Positions 53,123 through 61,218 of a DNA stretch of 64,000 bases are shown here, in pieces. Position numbers and translations under genes: made by a program. The notes beneath the pieces are model-generated. The model was not told where the DNA came from. It saw only the letters and a list, made by a program, of their open reading frames with translations, and ran no database searches. How positions within the stretch are numbered: position 1 is the stretch's first letter; the number at the start of each line of letters is the position of its first letter. The stretch comes from a virus, in IMG/VR virus record IMGVR_UViG_3300027969_000061, positions 44,198-108,197 of that record; one strand, given 5' to 3'.

Positions 53123-54802
53123 ATGGCAGCTACTAATAAATTCTCTCTCTTTGGTTTTGAGATTGCTCGTAAGAAGTCAGAAGATGAGCAAGCTCAACAA
53201 CCTTCTTTTACACCACCTTCTAATGAGGATGGTGCATTAACTATTTCATCTGCGGCTTATTATGGTACATATGTTGACCTAGATGGCACCGCAAAGAATG
53301 AAGTAGAGTTAATTTCTCGTTATCGTGAAATGGCAATGCAACCAGAGATTGAATCAGCTATCGATGATATTATGAATGAAGCCATTGTGCAAGACGATGA
53401 TGGTAAAATTATCGAGATTGTGTTGGACGATTTAGACCAACCAGAAAAAATTAAAAAGGCAATCAAAGAAGAATTTCATACCATATTGCGATTGCTTAAT
53501 TACAAGAATATGGCACAAGATATCTTCCGCCGTTATTATATTGACGGCAGGTTATATTACAATGTGCTTATCGATAAAGAAAATCCAATTGCTGGTATTA
53601 AAGAATTACGGTATATTGATCCACGCAAGCTTCGTAAAGTTCGTGAGCTCAAAAAGAAAAAAGATGAAAGAACCGGTGCCGAGATTGTAGATGTATTCAA
53701 TGAATACTACATTTTTAATGACAAAGTGGTATCCGGTTCTTCTTCTAGTTATGGTCCAGTTGGTGTTCGTATTACACTAGATTCTATTGTTTCTGTTGTA
53801 TCCGGTTTGATGGACTCTCGCCGTGCTGTGGTATTATCATACCTACACAAGGCAATCAAACCACTTAATCAATTACGCATGATTGAGGATGCAACAGTTA
53901 TCTATCGTATCTCACGTGCACCAGAACGCCGTATATTTTATATTGATGTAGGTAATTTACCTAAATTAAAGGCCGAACAATATCTGCGTGATATTATGGT
54001 CAAGTATAAGAACAAGTTGGTCTATGATGCACAGACTGGTGAAGTCCGTGATGACCGTAAATTTTTATCTATGATGGAAGATTTTTGGTTGCCTCGCCGT
54101 GAAGGTGGAAAAGGCACAGAGATTACTACACTACCTGGTGGCCAAAACTTAGGTGAGTTGGAAGATGTTAAATACTTTCAAAAGAAATTATATAACTCAT
54201 TAAGTGTACCTATTTCTCGTTTAGAACCAAATCAAGGATTCTCGATTGGTCGTGTTGCAGAAGTAACTCGTGACGAATTGAAGTTTGCAAAGTTTGTTGA
54301 CCGTTTGCGTAATAAGTTTTCTGATATCTTTAATCAGGCATTACGAGTTCAATGTGTATTAAAAGGTATCTGTACCGCTGATGAATGGGACCAATTTAAA
54401 GAACATATCTATTATGATTTCATTAAAGACAATAACTTTAGTGAACTAAAAGATGCCGAATTGATGAGAGAAAGATTATCTCTCTTGTCAGCTGTGGATC
54501 CTTATACAGGTCGTTACTTCTCACAAGCATGGATTCAGCGTAATGTATTGCGTTTAACAGATGACCAAATTAAAGAAATGCAAACTGAAATTGATGAAGA
54601 AAAAGAAATTGGTATGGGTTTACCAGTTGGTGTTATGAATGATGTGGCACAACAACAGTTGATGTCACAAGTACCAAACCAACCAATGAATCCAGCTGAT
54701 GCAGAACACCAAATGGAACTGCAAAAAAGAGAAGCACAACAGAATCAGACACAAGAAGAAAAGTCGCCTGGTACTTTTGTTAAATTGAAACAAATATTAT
54801 AA
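53123..54802 (+). CDS. gp20: Portal vertex protein gp20
   Basis: 559 residues, slightly longer than T4 gp20 (524). Landmarks: GTYVDLDGTAKNEVELISRY, REMAMQPEIESAIDDIMNEA, FHTILRLLNYKNMAQDIFRR, YYIDGRLYYNVLIDKENPIA, IKELRYIDPRKLRKVRELKK, IYRISRAPERRIFYIDVGNL, EDFWLPRREGGKGTEITTLP and GRVAEVTRDELKFAKFVDRL. It forms the dodecameric portal where head assembly starts and DNA enters. The C-terminal about 50 residues are Gln/Glu-rich. No strong ribosome-binding site is seen; the leader reads GGAATAATATAAAAT. Confidence 0.95.
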   Translation: MAATNKFSLFGFEIARKKSEDEQAQQPSFTPPSNEDGALTISSAAYYGTYVDLDGTAKNEVELISRYREMAMQPEIESAIDDIMNEAIVQDDDGKIIEIVLDDLDQPEKIKKAIKEEFHTILRLLNYKNMAQDIFRRYYIDGRLYYNVLIDKENPIAGIKELRYIDPRKLRKVRELKKKKDERTGAEIVDVFNEYYIFNDKVVSGSSSSYGPVGVRITLDSIVSVVSGLMDSRRAVVLSYLHKAIKPLNQLRMIEDATVIYRISRAPERRIFYIDVGNLPKLKAEQYLRDIMVKYKNKLVYDAQTGEVRDDRKFLSMMEDFWLPRREGGKGTEITTLPGGQNLGELEDVKYFQKKLYNSLSVPISRLEPNQGFSIGRVAEVTRDELKFAKFVDRLRNKFSDIFNQALRVQCVLKGICTADEWDQFKEHIYYDFIKDNNFSELKDAELMRERLSLLSAVDPYTGRYFSQAWIQRNVLRLTDDQIKEMQTEIDEEKEIGMGLPVGVMNDVAQQQLMSQVPNQPMNPADAEHQMELQKREAQQNQTQEEKSPGTFVKLKQIL

Positions 54803-54805
54803 ATA
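54798..54805 (+). promoter_or_regulatory. Late promoter box (perfect TATAAATA)
   Basis: TATAAATA, the exact T4 late -10 consensus, overlaps the gene 20 stop codon and lies 17 bases upstream of the next ATG. The leader would be short, with TTGGAG at about 54812 as the ribosome-binding site. Confidence 0.55.
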
Positions 54806-54822
54806 TTTAAATTGGAGATAAA

Positions 54823-55017
54823 ATGGCAGATACAAGACAAATTATAGATTATGCGGCAGAAGATAACGCTAAAGAAATGCGTGATGCATTATATGCTGAT
54901 ATTCATGACCGTGTGATGAATCATTTAGGTGCAGCTAAACAAGCAGTAGCGCAAAATATTTTTGCTCAAGAAGAAGAAGAAACGCAACCAGAGGATAATT
55001 TAGGTGAAAACACTTAA
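54823..55017 (+). CDS. gp67: gp67-like prohead core protein
   Basis: 64 residues. The pattern (ADTRQIIDYAAEDNAKEMRD, then IHDRVMNHLGAAKQAVAQNI and an acidic tail EEEETQPEDN) matches the helical, acidic gp67 proteins that lie directly after gene 20 in T4-like phages and form part of the prohead scaffold core. T4 gp67 is 80 residues. The position is exactly as in T4; sequence similarity is limited to pattern, so this is a probable identification. The stop overlaps the next gene's GTG start by 14 bases. Confidence 0.65.
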   Translation: MADTRQIIDYAAEDNAKEMRDALYADIHDRVMNHLGAAKQAVAQNIFAQEEEETQPEDNLGENT

Positions 55018-55231
55018 AGAACTACGCTCTTTGAACGAAAAGGAAGACCATGGTTTGCCTATGGATCCTCCTGCCGTTTTAATTATGAAACGAAAGTCTA
55101 TTAGACAGTTTCCAAACAATCAAAGAGTGGCTCTTTACTATGTGGATAAGATTAATAAATATGTAACAGTTCCATATACATCTATGCAATGGTCCTCAAC
55201 AGGTAGCATGGACGAAGAAACCGAAAATTAA
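55004..55231 (+). CDS. Hypothetical protein between gp67-like and gp68-like genes
   Basis: 75 residues from a GTG start at 55004 (no in-frame ATG occurs before residue 20). Landmarks: MKTLKELRSLNEKEDHGLPM, LIMKRKSIRQFPNNQRVALY, YVDKINKYVTVPYTSMQW, with an acidic tail. The N-terminus resembles the delta-type leader peptides found on some prohead proteins. The protein is not in T4 at this position. Function unknown; head assembly is likely from context. Confidence 0.5.
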   Translation: MKTLKELRSLNEKEDHGLPMDPPAVLIMKRKSIRQFPNNQRVALYYVDKINKYVTVPYTSMQWSSTGSMDEETEN

Positions 55232-55244
55232 TTAGGATAAAAAA

Positions 55245-55781
55245 ATGGCAACATCAAATAGCACACAAATTTTAGTCGATACAACAAAACGCACCGTAAT
55301 TAAACGGGTTGGTATTTTTGATGCCGCTGGCGGAAACGAAGCGTTAACAGTTGTTATTGATCCACGAGCTTTGTCTGGTGCTTTAAATGCTAATAACTTA
55401 CCTTATCAAACAGGTAATACAACTGCACCTGGTTTTGCCAATTCAGCGTTTACGATTTCTCGTGTTATCTATAATGTTGATGCTGAAGTTGGACATCTGC
55501 AATTAAAATGGCAAGGCACAACATCTGATGCCACAATTTTTGCTTTAGGTGTTGGTTCAGGTGATACAAATCCACAATATCAATTGCCTGCAATTACAAA
55601 TAATGCCGTTGGACCTACAGGCAATGTAACAATTACAACCGTTGGTACCACAAGTAATGCTGCTTACACATTAATTATTGAATTACATAAAGACAATCGT
55701 TTCTATAGTTCTGGCCAGTTTACTGATCCAGCTGCATTTAACTATCCTCCATATGGTGTAACTCCAACATCGAGAGAATAA
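55245..55781 (+). CDS. Conserved virion structural protein
   Basis: 178 residues. Landmarks: NSTQILVDTTKRTVIKRVGI, ISRVIYNVDAEVGHLQLKWQ, SNAAYTLIIELHKDNRFYSS, ending AAFNYPPYGVTPTSRE. Beta-rich throughout. Homologues sit in the same place, between the portal and the prohead core genes, in many marine T4-like phages and are detected as virion proteins (from general knowledge). Possibly a head-decorating protein. A strong AGGATAAAAA precedes the ATG. Confidence 0.65.
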   Translation: MATSNSTQILVDTTKRTVIKRVGIFDAAGGNEALTVVIDPRALSGALNANNLPYQTGNTTAPGFANSAFTISRVIYNVDAEVGHLQLKWQGTTSDATIFALGVGSGDTNPQYQLPAITNNAVGPTGNVTITTVGTTSNAAYTLIIELHKDNRFYSSGQFTDPAAFNYPPYGVTPTSRE

Positions 55782-56209
55782 TGCAAGGTTTTATTTCTAA
55801 ACTATTGCAGAATAAAATAGTTGAAGCAAAAGAAATTTTGAATCAACGCATACAAGATTTGGTTAATGAAAAAGTTAACCAAGTTAAACTGCGTTTGGCG
55901 GCTGAAATGTATGATGATTTTGAAGTTGAAGAAGAAGAACTGTCTGAAGCCAATGTGCAAAGGATGGGAAGAACTAAACTTATTCGTGTAAGATTCCGTG
56001 CTGGAAAAGTTCAACGGAGAGTTAAGAAGTCAGCAGTACCAGGTTTTACAATTCGTGGTGGCAAACTTATAAGAATGTCACCACAAGAACGCAGGCACCG
56101 TAAAATGGCGGCACGACGTTCTAAGTTTAAAAGGCGTTCTAAGTTAAGACAAGCGTTACGAAAAAGAACGATGACATTAAGAAAACGAAAAGCAATGGGG
56201 CTACAATGA
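55781..56209 (+). CDS. gp68: gp68-like prohead core protein
   Basis: 142 residues, almost the same length as T4 gp68 (141). Acidic N-terminal half (MYDDFEVEEEELSEANVQRM) and a very basic C-terminal half (GFTIRGGKLIRMSPQERRHR, then RRSKFKRRSKLRQALRKRT). The mixed charge and the IRGGKLxRMSPQERR motif are those of the gp68 family in marine T4-like phages; in T4 it is one of the internal core proteins of the prohead. The basic half may hold DNA or scaffold partners. TAATG overlaps the previous gene and ATGA the next. Confidence 0.75.
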   Translation: MQGFISKLLQNKIVEAKEILNQRIQDLVNEKVNQVKLRLAAEMYDDFEVEEEELSEANVQRMGRTKLIRVRFRAGKVQRRVKKSAVPGFTIRGGKLIRMSPQERRHRKMAARRSKFKRRSKLRQALRKRTMTLRKRKAMGLQ

Positions 56210-56850
56210 AGTTAATAACAGAAGTCACCGAATCATTACAATATCTTGCTGAAGAAAAAGACGGCAAGAAAACTTTGTTTATCGAAGGTCCATTTCTCCA
56301 AGCAGAAGTGGTAAACCGTAATGGCCGCAAATATCTCAAAGAGACCATGGCCAAAGAAGTAGAAAGATACACAGAACAATATATTAATAAAAATCGTGCC
56401 TTTGGTGAGCTGGGTCATCCAGACACCCCATCTATCAATCTAGATAGAGTATCTCACATGGTCGTGGGTCTCCGTCAAGAAGGTAATGATTGGATAGGCA
56501 AAGCAAAAATTCTTGACACACCTATGGGTAACATAGTTAAGAGTCTTATCGAAGGTGGTGCACAAATTGGTGTGTCCTCCCGTGGTATGGGTTCTCTTAA
56601 ATCCGTTAATGGTGTTAACATAGTTCAAGATGATTTTCATCTAGCCACAGCGGCGGATATTGTAGCAGACCCTTCTGCTCCAAATGCTTTCGTTCAAGGT
56701 ATCATGGAAGGCAAAGAATGGGTGATGGTAAACGGTGTATGGACTGAACAACAATATACTCAGGCCAAGAAGATGATTCAAGAAGCTTCTAAGGCGGATA
56801 TAGAGAAAGTAAGTCTACGCATTTGGGAATCACTCGTCAAAAAACTTTAA
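56206..56850 (+). CDS. gp21: Prohead protease gp21
   Basis: 214 residues, similar to T4 gp21 (212). Catalytic residues in the expected order: H71 in FGELGHPDTP, S124 or S125 in IGVSSRGMGS, and D151/D155 in ATAADIVADPS. The N-terminal strands (FIEGPFLQAEVVNRNGRKYL) match family members. The serine protease is part of the prohead core, becomes active after assembly, and cleaves scaffold gp22 and capsid gp23 after Glu at (L/I)-x-E sites. It overlaps gene 68. Confidence 0.95.
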   Translation: MKLITEVTESLQYLAEEKDGKKTLFIEGPFLQAEVVNRNGRKYLKETMAKEVERYTEQYINKNRAFGELGHPDTPSINLDRVSHMVVGLRQEGNDWIGKAKILDTPMGNIVKSLIEGGAQIGVSSRGMGSLKSVNGVNIVQDDFHLATAADIVADPSAPNAFVQGIMEGKEWVMVNGVWTEQQYTQAKKMIQEASKADIEKVSLRIWESLVKKL

Positions 56851-56851
56851 A

Positions 56852-56859
56852 TATAAATA
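56852..56859 (+). promoter_or_regulatory. Late promoter box (perfect TATAAATA)
   Basis: TATAAATA, exact match to the T4 late consensus, lies right after the gene 21 stop and 28 bases upstream of the gene 22 ATG. A strong AAGGAG ribosome-binding site follows at about 56872. This is the best late promoter candidate in the window. Confidence 0.75.
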
Positions 56860-56887
56860 TCCAATATAAATCAAGGAGATTTTCAAA

Positions 56888-58078
56888 ATGGGAAAATTTA
56901 ATCTGTCCGAAGCCGCTAAAGACATTCTTTCGGGTAATGTTTCTGGTAAACAAAGTGGCCAAGATAAACCAGCAAAACTATCTGGTGATGTAGCCTATGG
57001 CACCGGTGAAGTAGATATCGGTTCCGTATCACTCAAAACAACCGATGCACTTCCTGACTACACAAAAGGTACGCCATCAGCCACACCTCCTGGTGCTAAA
57101 CCACCCGTTGGTTCTGAGCCAGCAAAGAAACTTAAAGGTCAACCACAAGAATCTGATGGTGCTGCAATTGAGCAACCTGAAGGCAAAACTGGTAAAAACG
57201 AAATGCCTTTAAATAAAGGTTCTGTTGGCGTTCAACAATACGAAGAAACCGAATCTGACGAAGAAGTAGTGGCCGAAGAAAAAGAAGAAGGTCACGAAGA
57301 TGAGGCACAAGATAAGGCAATGATGAAAAAAATGAAAATGAAAGAAAAAATGAAAGAAGATATGGATGCCATGTTCACAGGCGAAAATCTTTCTGAAGAA
57401 TTTGTTTCTAAAGCAACTACTATTTTTGAAGCTGCCGTTCTTGCTCGTGCAGAAGAAGTTATTGCTGAAGCTGAAGCTGAATTAGTAGAACAGTTTGAAG
57501 CTGCCATTGAAGAAGTTAAAGAAGATTTGGCTGTTAAGGTTGATGACTATCTCAACTACATGGTTGAAGAATGGGTCAAAGACAACGAAATCGCAATCGA
57601 AAAAGGCCTCCGTGCCGAAATCGTTGAAGATTTTATTACAGGATTAAAAGGTTTGTTTGAAGAGCATTACATTGACATTCCTACCGACAAGGTAGATGTT
57701 GTTGAAGAACTCACTTCTAAAGTTGAAGAACTTGAAGAAGCTTACAACGAACAAATCAAATCTGCCATTGAGATGAAGAAAGAACTCAATGAGCACAAAA
57801 AGTTTGAGGCTATTTACGCAGCTTGTGAAGGCCTTACGCAGACTCAAGTAGAAAAGCTGAAATCACTTGCAGAAGGTGTAGAGTTCACTACTGATGAAGA
57901 ATTTGGTACTAAACTATCAACATTGAAAGAATCATATTTCAAGTCTGATGTTAAAGTTGCTGATTCATCTGCTTTAGACGAAGTATTGGTAGAAGAAGAA
58001 AAGAAAGAGAAAATTATCTCTGATGATCCATCTATCAATATCTATGCAAAAACCATTTCACAAACCATGGTTAAGTAA
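56888..58078 (+). CDS. gp22: Prohead scaffold gp22
   Basis: 396 residues, longer than T4 gp22 (269). Highly charged, with Glu/Lys-rich coiled coils (for example VVEELTSKVEELEEAYNEQI, EEVIAEAEAELVEQFEAAIE) and a Met/Lys stretch (KAMMKKMKMKEKMKEDMDAM). The N-terminus (residues about 1-130) is Pro/Gly/Ser-rich and disordered-looking. The conserved C-terminal part (FEAIYAACEGLTQTQVEKLK, LKESYF) is of the gp22 scaffold type. It forms the assembly core and is degraded by gp21. It follows a perfect late promoter box and a strong ribosome-binding site. Confidence 0.88.
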   Translation: MGKFNLSEAAKDILSGNVSGKQSGQDKPAKLSGDVAYGTGEVDIGSVSLKTTDALPDYTKGTPSATPPGAKPPVGSEPAKKLKGQPQESDGAAIEQPEGKTGKNEMPLNKGSVGVQQYEETESDEEVVAEEKEEGHEDEAQDKAMMKKMKMKEKMKEDMDAMFTGENLSEEFVSKATTIFEAAVLARAEEVIAEAEAELVEQFEAAIEEVKEDLAVKVDDYLNYMVEEWVKDNEIAIEKGLRAEIVEDFITGLKGLFEEHYIDIPTDKVDVVEELTSKVEELEEAYNEQIKSAIEMKKELNEHKKFEAIYAACEGLTQTQVEKLKSLAEGVEFTTDEEFGTKLSTLKESYFKSDVKVADSSALDEVLVEEEKKEKIISDDPSINIYAKTISQTMVK

Positions 58079-58112
58079 TTAACCTAACAATACATATAAA
58101 AAGGAATAAAAA

Positions 58113-59444
58113 ATGTATTTGACAGAAGAACTACAAAAGAAATGGCAGCCTGTTCTTGAGCATCCAGAACTCGAAGCCATCAAAGACCCATACAAGAAAG
58201 CTGTAACAGCTCTTGTTTTGGAAAACCAACAACAAGCAATGCGTCAAGACCGTCTTGCTTTGAACGAAATCGCCGAACCAGGTCCTACAAACGTAACTGG
58301 TGGTGTTCAAAACTTTGACCCAATCTTGATTTCTTTGGTTCGCCGTGCATTACCAAATCTTATCGCTTATGACGTTGCTGGCGTTCAGCCAATGACTGGT
58401 CCTACCGGTTTGATTTTTGCAATGCGTGCTAAGTATGTTAACCAAACTGGTGACGAGGCATTCTTCAACGAAGCGAACACAATGTTCTCTGGTGTTGGTT
58501 CTGCTAACAACCCATACGGTTTCCGTGGTACAACTGCAACTGACACAGGTACAAATCCTATTGTTTCTGCAACTTTGGCCGCTAACACCTACACAACTGG
58601 TATTGGAATGCCAACAGCTACTGCTGAATACCTTGGTTCTGACGGTAACACAGCATTTGCACAGATGGCCTTCTCTATTGAGAAAGTTACTGTAACTGCT
58701 CAAAGCCGTGCATTAAAGGCCGAGTATTCACTAGAACTTGCACAAGACTTGAAAGCAATTCATGGTCTTGACGCTGAAACAGAATTGTCAAACATTCTGT
58801 CTACAGAAGTTCTCGCTGAAATCAACCGTGAAGTTATCCGTACCATCTATACTGTTGCCGTTCCAGGTGCTCAGTATGGTACAACAACAGCAGGTTTCTT
58901 TGACTTAGATACAGACTCAAACGGCCGTTGGTCAGTTGAGCGTTTCAAAGGTCTAATTTTCCAAATCGAGCGTGATGCTAACGTAATTGCTAAGCAGACT
59001 CGCCGTGGAAAAGGTAACGTGTTAATTGTTTCTTCTGACGTTGCTTCTGCTATGGCAATGGCTGGTGTATTGCAATATACTCCTGCTCTCCAAGCTGACT
59101 TGCAAGTAGATGACACAGGCAACACATTTGCTGGTTTGTTACACGGTCGTATCAAGGTTTACATTGACCCATACTTCGGTGGATACACATCTAACCAAGA
59201 ACTCGTAACTATCGGTTACAAAGGTTCTTCACCATACGATGCTGGTTTGTTCTATTGCCCATACGTTCCATTGCAAATGGTTCGTGCTGTAGACCAGTAT
59301 ACATTCCAACCAAAGATTGGTTTCAAGACTCGTTACGGAATGGTATCAAACCCATTCGCAGAAGGTCTAGGCGCTGGTTTGGGTGGTTTGAATGCTCGTA
59401 CCAACAAATACTATCGTATTTTCGGTGTCAAGAACTTGATGTAA
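58113..59444 (+). CDS. gp23: Major capsid protein gp23
   Basis: 443 residues, shorter than T4 gp23 (521). Landmarks: NFDPILISLVRRALPNLIAY, DVAGVQPMTGPTGLIFAMRA, KAEYSLELAQDLKAIHGLDA, ETELSNILSTEVLAEINREV, GKGNVLIVSSDVASAMAMAG, VYIDPYFGG, GYKGSSPYDAGLFYCPYVPL, GFKTRYGMVSNPFAEG. Residues 1 to about 55 are the delta-type leader: LNE (50-52) and IAE (53-55) both fit the gp21 cleavage rule. The HK97-type shell protein forms the capsid. Leader shorter than the 65 residues in T4. AAAAGGAATAAAAA precedes the ATG; a TATAAAAA just upstream of it is only a poor late-box match. Followed by a strong terminator. Confidence 0.97.
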   Translation: MYLTEELQKKWQPVLEHPELEAIKDPYKKAVTALVLENQQQAMRQDRLALNEIAEPGPTNVTGGVQNFDPILISLVRRALPNLIAYDVAGVQPMTGPTGLIFAMRAKYVNQTGDEAFFNEANTMFSGVGSANNPYGFRGTTATDTGTNPIVSATLAANTYTTGIGMPTATAEYLGSDGNTAFAQMAFSIEKVTVTAQSRALKAEYSLELAQDLKAIHGLDAETELSNILSTEVLAEINREVIRTIYTVAVPGAQYGTTTAGFFDLDTDSNGRWSVERFKGLIFQIERDANVIAKQTRRGKGNVLIVSSDVASAMAMAGVLQYTPALQADLQVDDTGNTFAGLLHGRIKVYIDPYFGGYTSNQELVTIGYKGSSPYDAGLFYCPYVPLQMVRAVDQYTFQPKIGFKTRYGMVSNPFAEGLGAGLGGLNARTNKYYRIFGVKNLM

Positions 59445-59474
59445 TAAAAAAAGTCATCGCAAGAATGACATTTC

Positions 59475-59504
59475 AAGAGACCTCTTCGGAGGTCTCTTTT
59501 TTTT
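59475..59504 (+). terminator. Strong intrinsic terminator after gene 23
   Basis: GAGACCTC (59477-59484) pairs perfectly with GAGGTCTC (59489-59496) around a TTCG loop, with two more A:T pairs outside (75-76 with 97-98), followed by eight T residues (59497-59504). It ends the head-gene unit just before a late-promoter-like box. Confidence 0.92.
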
Positions 59505-59508
59505 GGAC

Positions 59509-59515
59509 CTAAATA
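59509..59515 (+). promoter_or_regulatory. Late-promoter-like box (CTAAATA)
   Basis: CTAAATA lies 26 bases upstream of the ATG at 59542 and starts only 4 bases after the terminator T-run, giving the classic terminator-then-promoter arrangement. It does not overlap a stop codon, which makes it a better candidate than most. Confidence 0.6.
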
Positions 59516-59541
59516 CCTGTATATCTTATTAGAGAAATACT

Positions 59542-60072
59542 ATGTCCGTATTAACTAGAACTCCTCAAAACACCAATCTACTTCAACCTACAAAGTACCT
59601 TTTAACCTTTGATAGGATAGGTGCTGCCACTTACTTCTGCCAGTCTGTAAACATACCAGGGGTAAGTGTAGGACAGGCCCCAATCAACTTTCCAAGTCTG
59701 ACTGTATACTCGCCTGGTAACCAAATAACCTACAACAATTTAAATGTCAATTTTCTGGTGGATGAAGCGGTAATATCATGGCAAAATCTACATGATTGGT
59801 TCCGTTCTTTTGCATCACCGGATGGTACCGATGAACGCAATCTCAAAACGGCACTACAAAATGAGTATAGTAGACAAGACAAAAAACAATACTCTGATGC
59901 CACTCTAACGGTACTGAACAATCTAAACAATCCTGTAATTCGTGTTCAGTTCACCAATGTATTTCCGGTCTCTTTGTCGGATATCAACTTTGATACAAGA
60001 ATGTCAGCGGATGATATTATTACTGCCGATGCCACATTTGTATATGATGAGTTTAAATTTATACCAGTTTAA
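59542..60072 (+). CDS. Tail-tube-like virion protein
   Basis: 176 residues. Landmarks: LLQPTKYLLTFDRIGAATYF, CQSVNIPGVSVGQAPINFPS, VYSPGNQITYNNLNVNFLVD, EAVISWQNLHDWFRSFASPD and VQFTNVFPVSLSDINFDTRM. This is the tail-tube type of beta-barrel pattern, as in gp19 or the baseplate tube-initiator proteins gp48/gp54. Homologues lie between gene 23 and uvsY in marine T4-like phages, where they are sometimes labelled gp3 (tail completion); the length happens to equal T4 gp3 (176), but the pattern fits a tube protein better. Exact role unresolved. Confidence 0.65.
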   Translation: MSVLTRTPQNTNLLQPTKYLLTFDRIGAATYFCQSVNIPGVSVGQAPINFPSLTVYSPGNQITYNNLNVNFLVDEAVISWQNLHDWFRSFASPDGTDERNLKTALQNEYSRQDKKQYSDATLTVLNNLNNPVIRVQFTNVFPVSLSDINFDTRMSADDIITADATFVYDEFKFIPV

Positions 60073-60085
60073 TTAGCACAAAGTC

Positions 60086-60114
60086 TTGCCATTTAACACC
60101 GAGTGTGTTAATAT
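60086..60114 (+). promoter_or_regulatory. Sigma-70-like promoter with overlapping dyad, upstream of uvsY
   Basis: TTGCCA (60086-60091) and TAATAT (60109-60114) are separated by exactly 17 bases. TTAACAC (60093-60099) and GTGTTAA (60105-60111) form an inverted repeat across the spacer and -10 element, and another GTGTTAA lies at 60124-60130. The dyad could be an operator. This fits early or middle expression of the recombination genes rather than late expression. Confidence 0.55.
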
Positions 60115-60145
60115 AGGAAATTGGTGTTAAACTATTGAAAATATT

Positions 60146-60580
60146 ATGGAAAATCTAGAACAAGTATTAAAGTATTGGGAAAAAGATGCAGAAATGGACC
60201 AGACAGAACCTGGTAAAGAACTTCTGCGTATACCTACTCTACACAATAAGTATCTCTCCATTTTAACAAAACACAAAATTGCTGCCAAGAAGGCACACTT
60301 TGATTATCTACGCCTGCGTAAGATTAAGATTGATTACTACAATGGCAGATTAGACCAAGAAGAATTAGAATCTCGTGGTTGGAAACCATTTCAGTTTGTA
60401 TTAAAGTCCGACATTAATGCCTACTTAGAAGGCGATGATGATTTAATTAAGATGTTGGAAAAGAAAGTATACCATGAAGAATGTGTTTCGGTTTTAGAAT
60501 CGGTGATGAATGAATTGAAACAAAGAACTTGGCAACTAAGAGATTTTATTTCATGGGAAAAATTTATAGGAGGTCAATAA
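60146..60580 (+). CDS. uvsY: Recombination mediator UvsY
   Basis: 144 residues, near the T4 length (137). Landmarks: NLEQVLKYWEKDAEMDQTEP, GKELLRIPTLHNKYLSILTK, KIAAKKAHFDYLRLRKIKID, RLDQEELESRGWKPF and a C-terminal QLRDFISWEKFIGG. Charged and helical, as expected of UvsY, which loads the UvsX recombinase onto ssDNA in recombination and in recombination-dependent replication. Order uvsY then uvsW is conserved. The next start overlaps its stop, after an AGGAGG site inside the gene end. Confidence 0.9.
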   Translation: MENLEQVLKYWEKDAEMDQTEPGKELLRIPTLHNKYLSILTKHKIAAKKAHFDYLRLRKIKIDYYNGRLDQEELESRGWKPFQFVLKSDINAYLEGDDDLIKMLEKKVYHEECVSVLESVMNELKQRTWQLRDFISWEKFIGGQ

Positions 60581-61218
60581 TGTCTTTTCTAGTTGCCAAT
60601 ATACCACCCATTAAATGTTTTGTTCGTAAAGAGTTCCTCTACAACCACGAAAAAGGTCATGGTGAATTGGAACCTTGCGTATGGATTACTGCCAAGGCCA
60701 TCAAAGGTCAGGCGTTTCGTATTGAATGTATGTTAACCGATTATGGTGCATTGTTTGATAAATTACCAATCTCTGCATATGTTTGGAAACCTGTAGAAGA
60801 ATATCTGCCGTTAGATAACTTACAAATATGGGATTGTCTATCGTATGACATGGCGGTAATTGAAAAATCAAATCTACGAGGCCTTAAAGTAAAATACTTT
60901 GGTAAAGACCGAGTGTTTCATTTTGGTAAATACCTTTTTACAATTGATTTTGCGGCACCAGATTTTAATCGTATTGACACCAGTTTTTCCGAAGGTGTGC
61001 AAGAACATAAGTCATATAATTTTATTCAGTTAGACAATGGACAATTCGCCTGTCAACCAAACAATCGTTGCTTGTGGTATGATGTATCATTGGTGCCGCC
61101 TGTAGTTAAAACTCCCGACTTTAAAATACCAACAGAGGTATATTCAGTAGAAAATATATCCAAGTGGAGTGTTGGTACCCCAGATTCGTGGTTCTATAAA
61201 TTTGATGAAAAAGAATGA
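60580..61218 (+). CDS. Conserved protein between UvsY and UvsW
   Basis: 212 residues from the ATG at 60580 (TAATG overlap, AGGAGGT at 60568-60574); a longer in-frame reading from 60529 would overlap uvsY. Landmarks: PPIKCFVRKEFLYNHEKGHG, LEPCVWITAKAIKGQAFRIE, LPISAYVWKPVEEYLPLDNL, QIWDCLSYDMAVIEKSNLRG, GQFACQPNNRCLWYDVSLVP. A mixed alpha/beta protein without a recognised catalytic motif. It is conserved at this place in marine T4-like phages and presumably works in DNA metabolism or virion formation; unknown. Confidence 0.7.
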   Translation: MSFLVANIPPIKCFVRKEFLYNHEKGHGELEPCVWITAKAIKGQAFRIECMLTDYGALFDKLPISAYVWKPVEEYLPLDNLQIWDCLSYDMAVIEKSNLRGLKVKYFGKDRVFHFGKYLFTIDFAAPDFNRIDTSFSEGVQEHKSYNFIQLDNGQFACQPNNRCLWYDVSLVPPVVKTPDFKIPTEVYSVENISKWSVGTPDSWFYKFDEKE

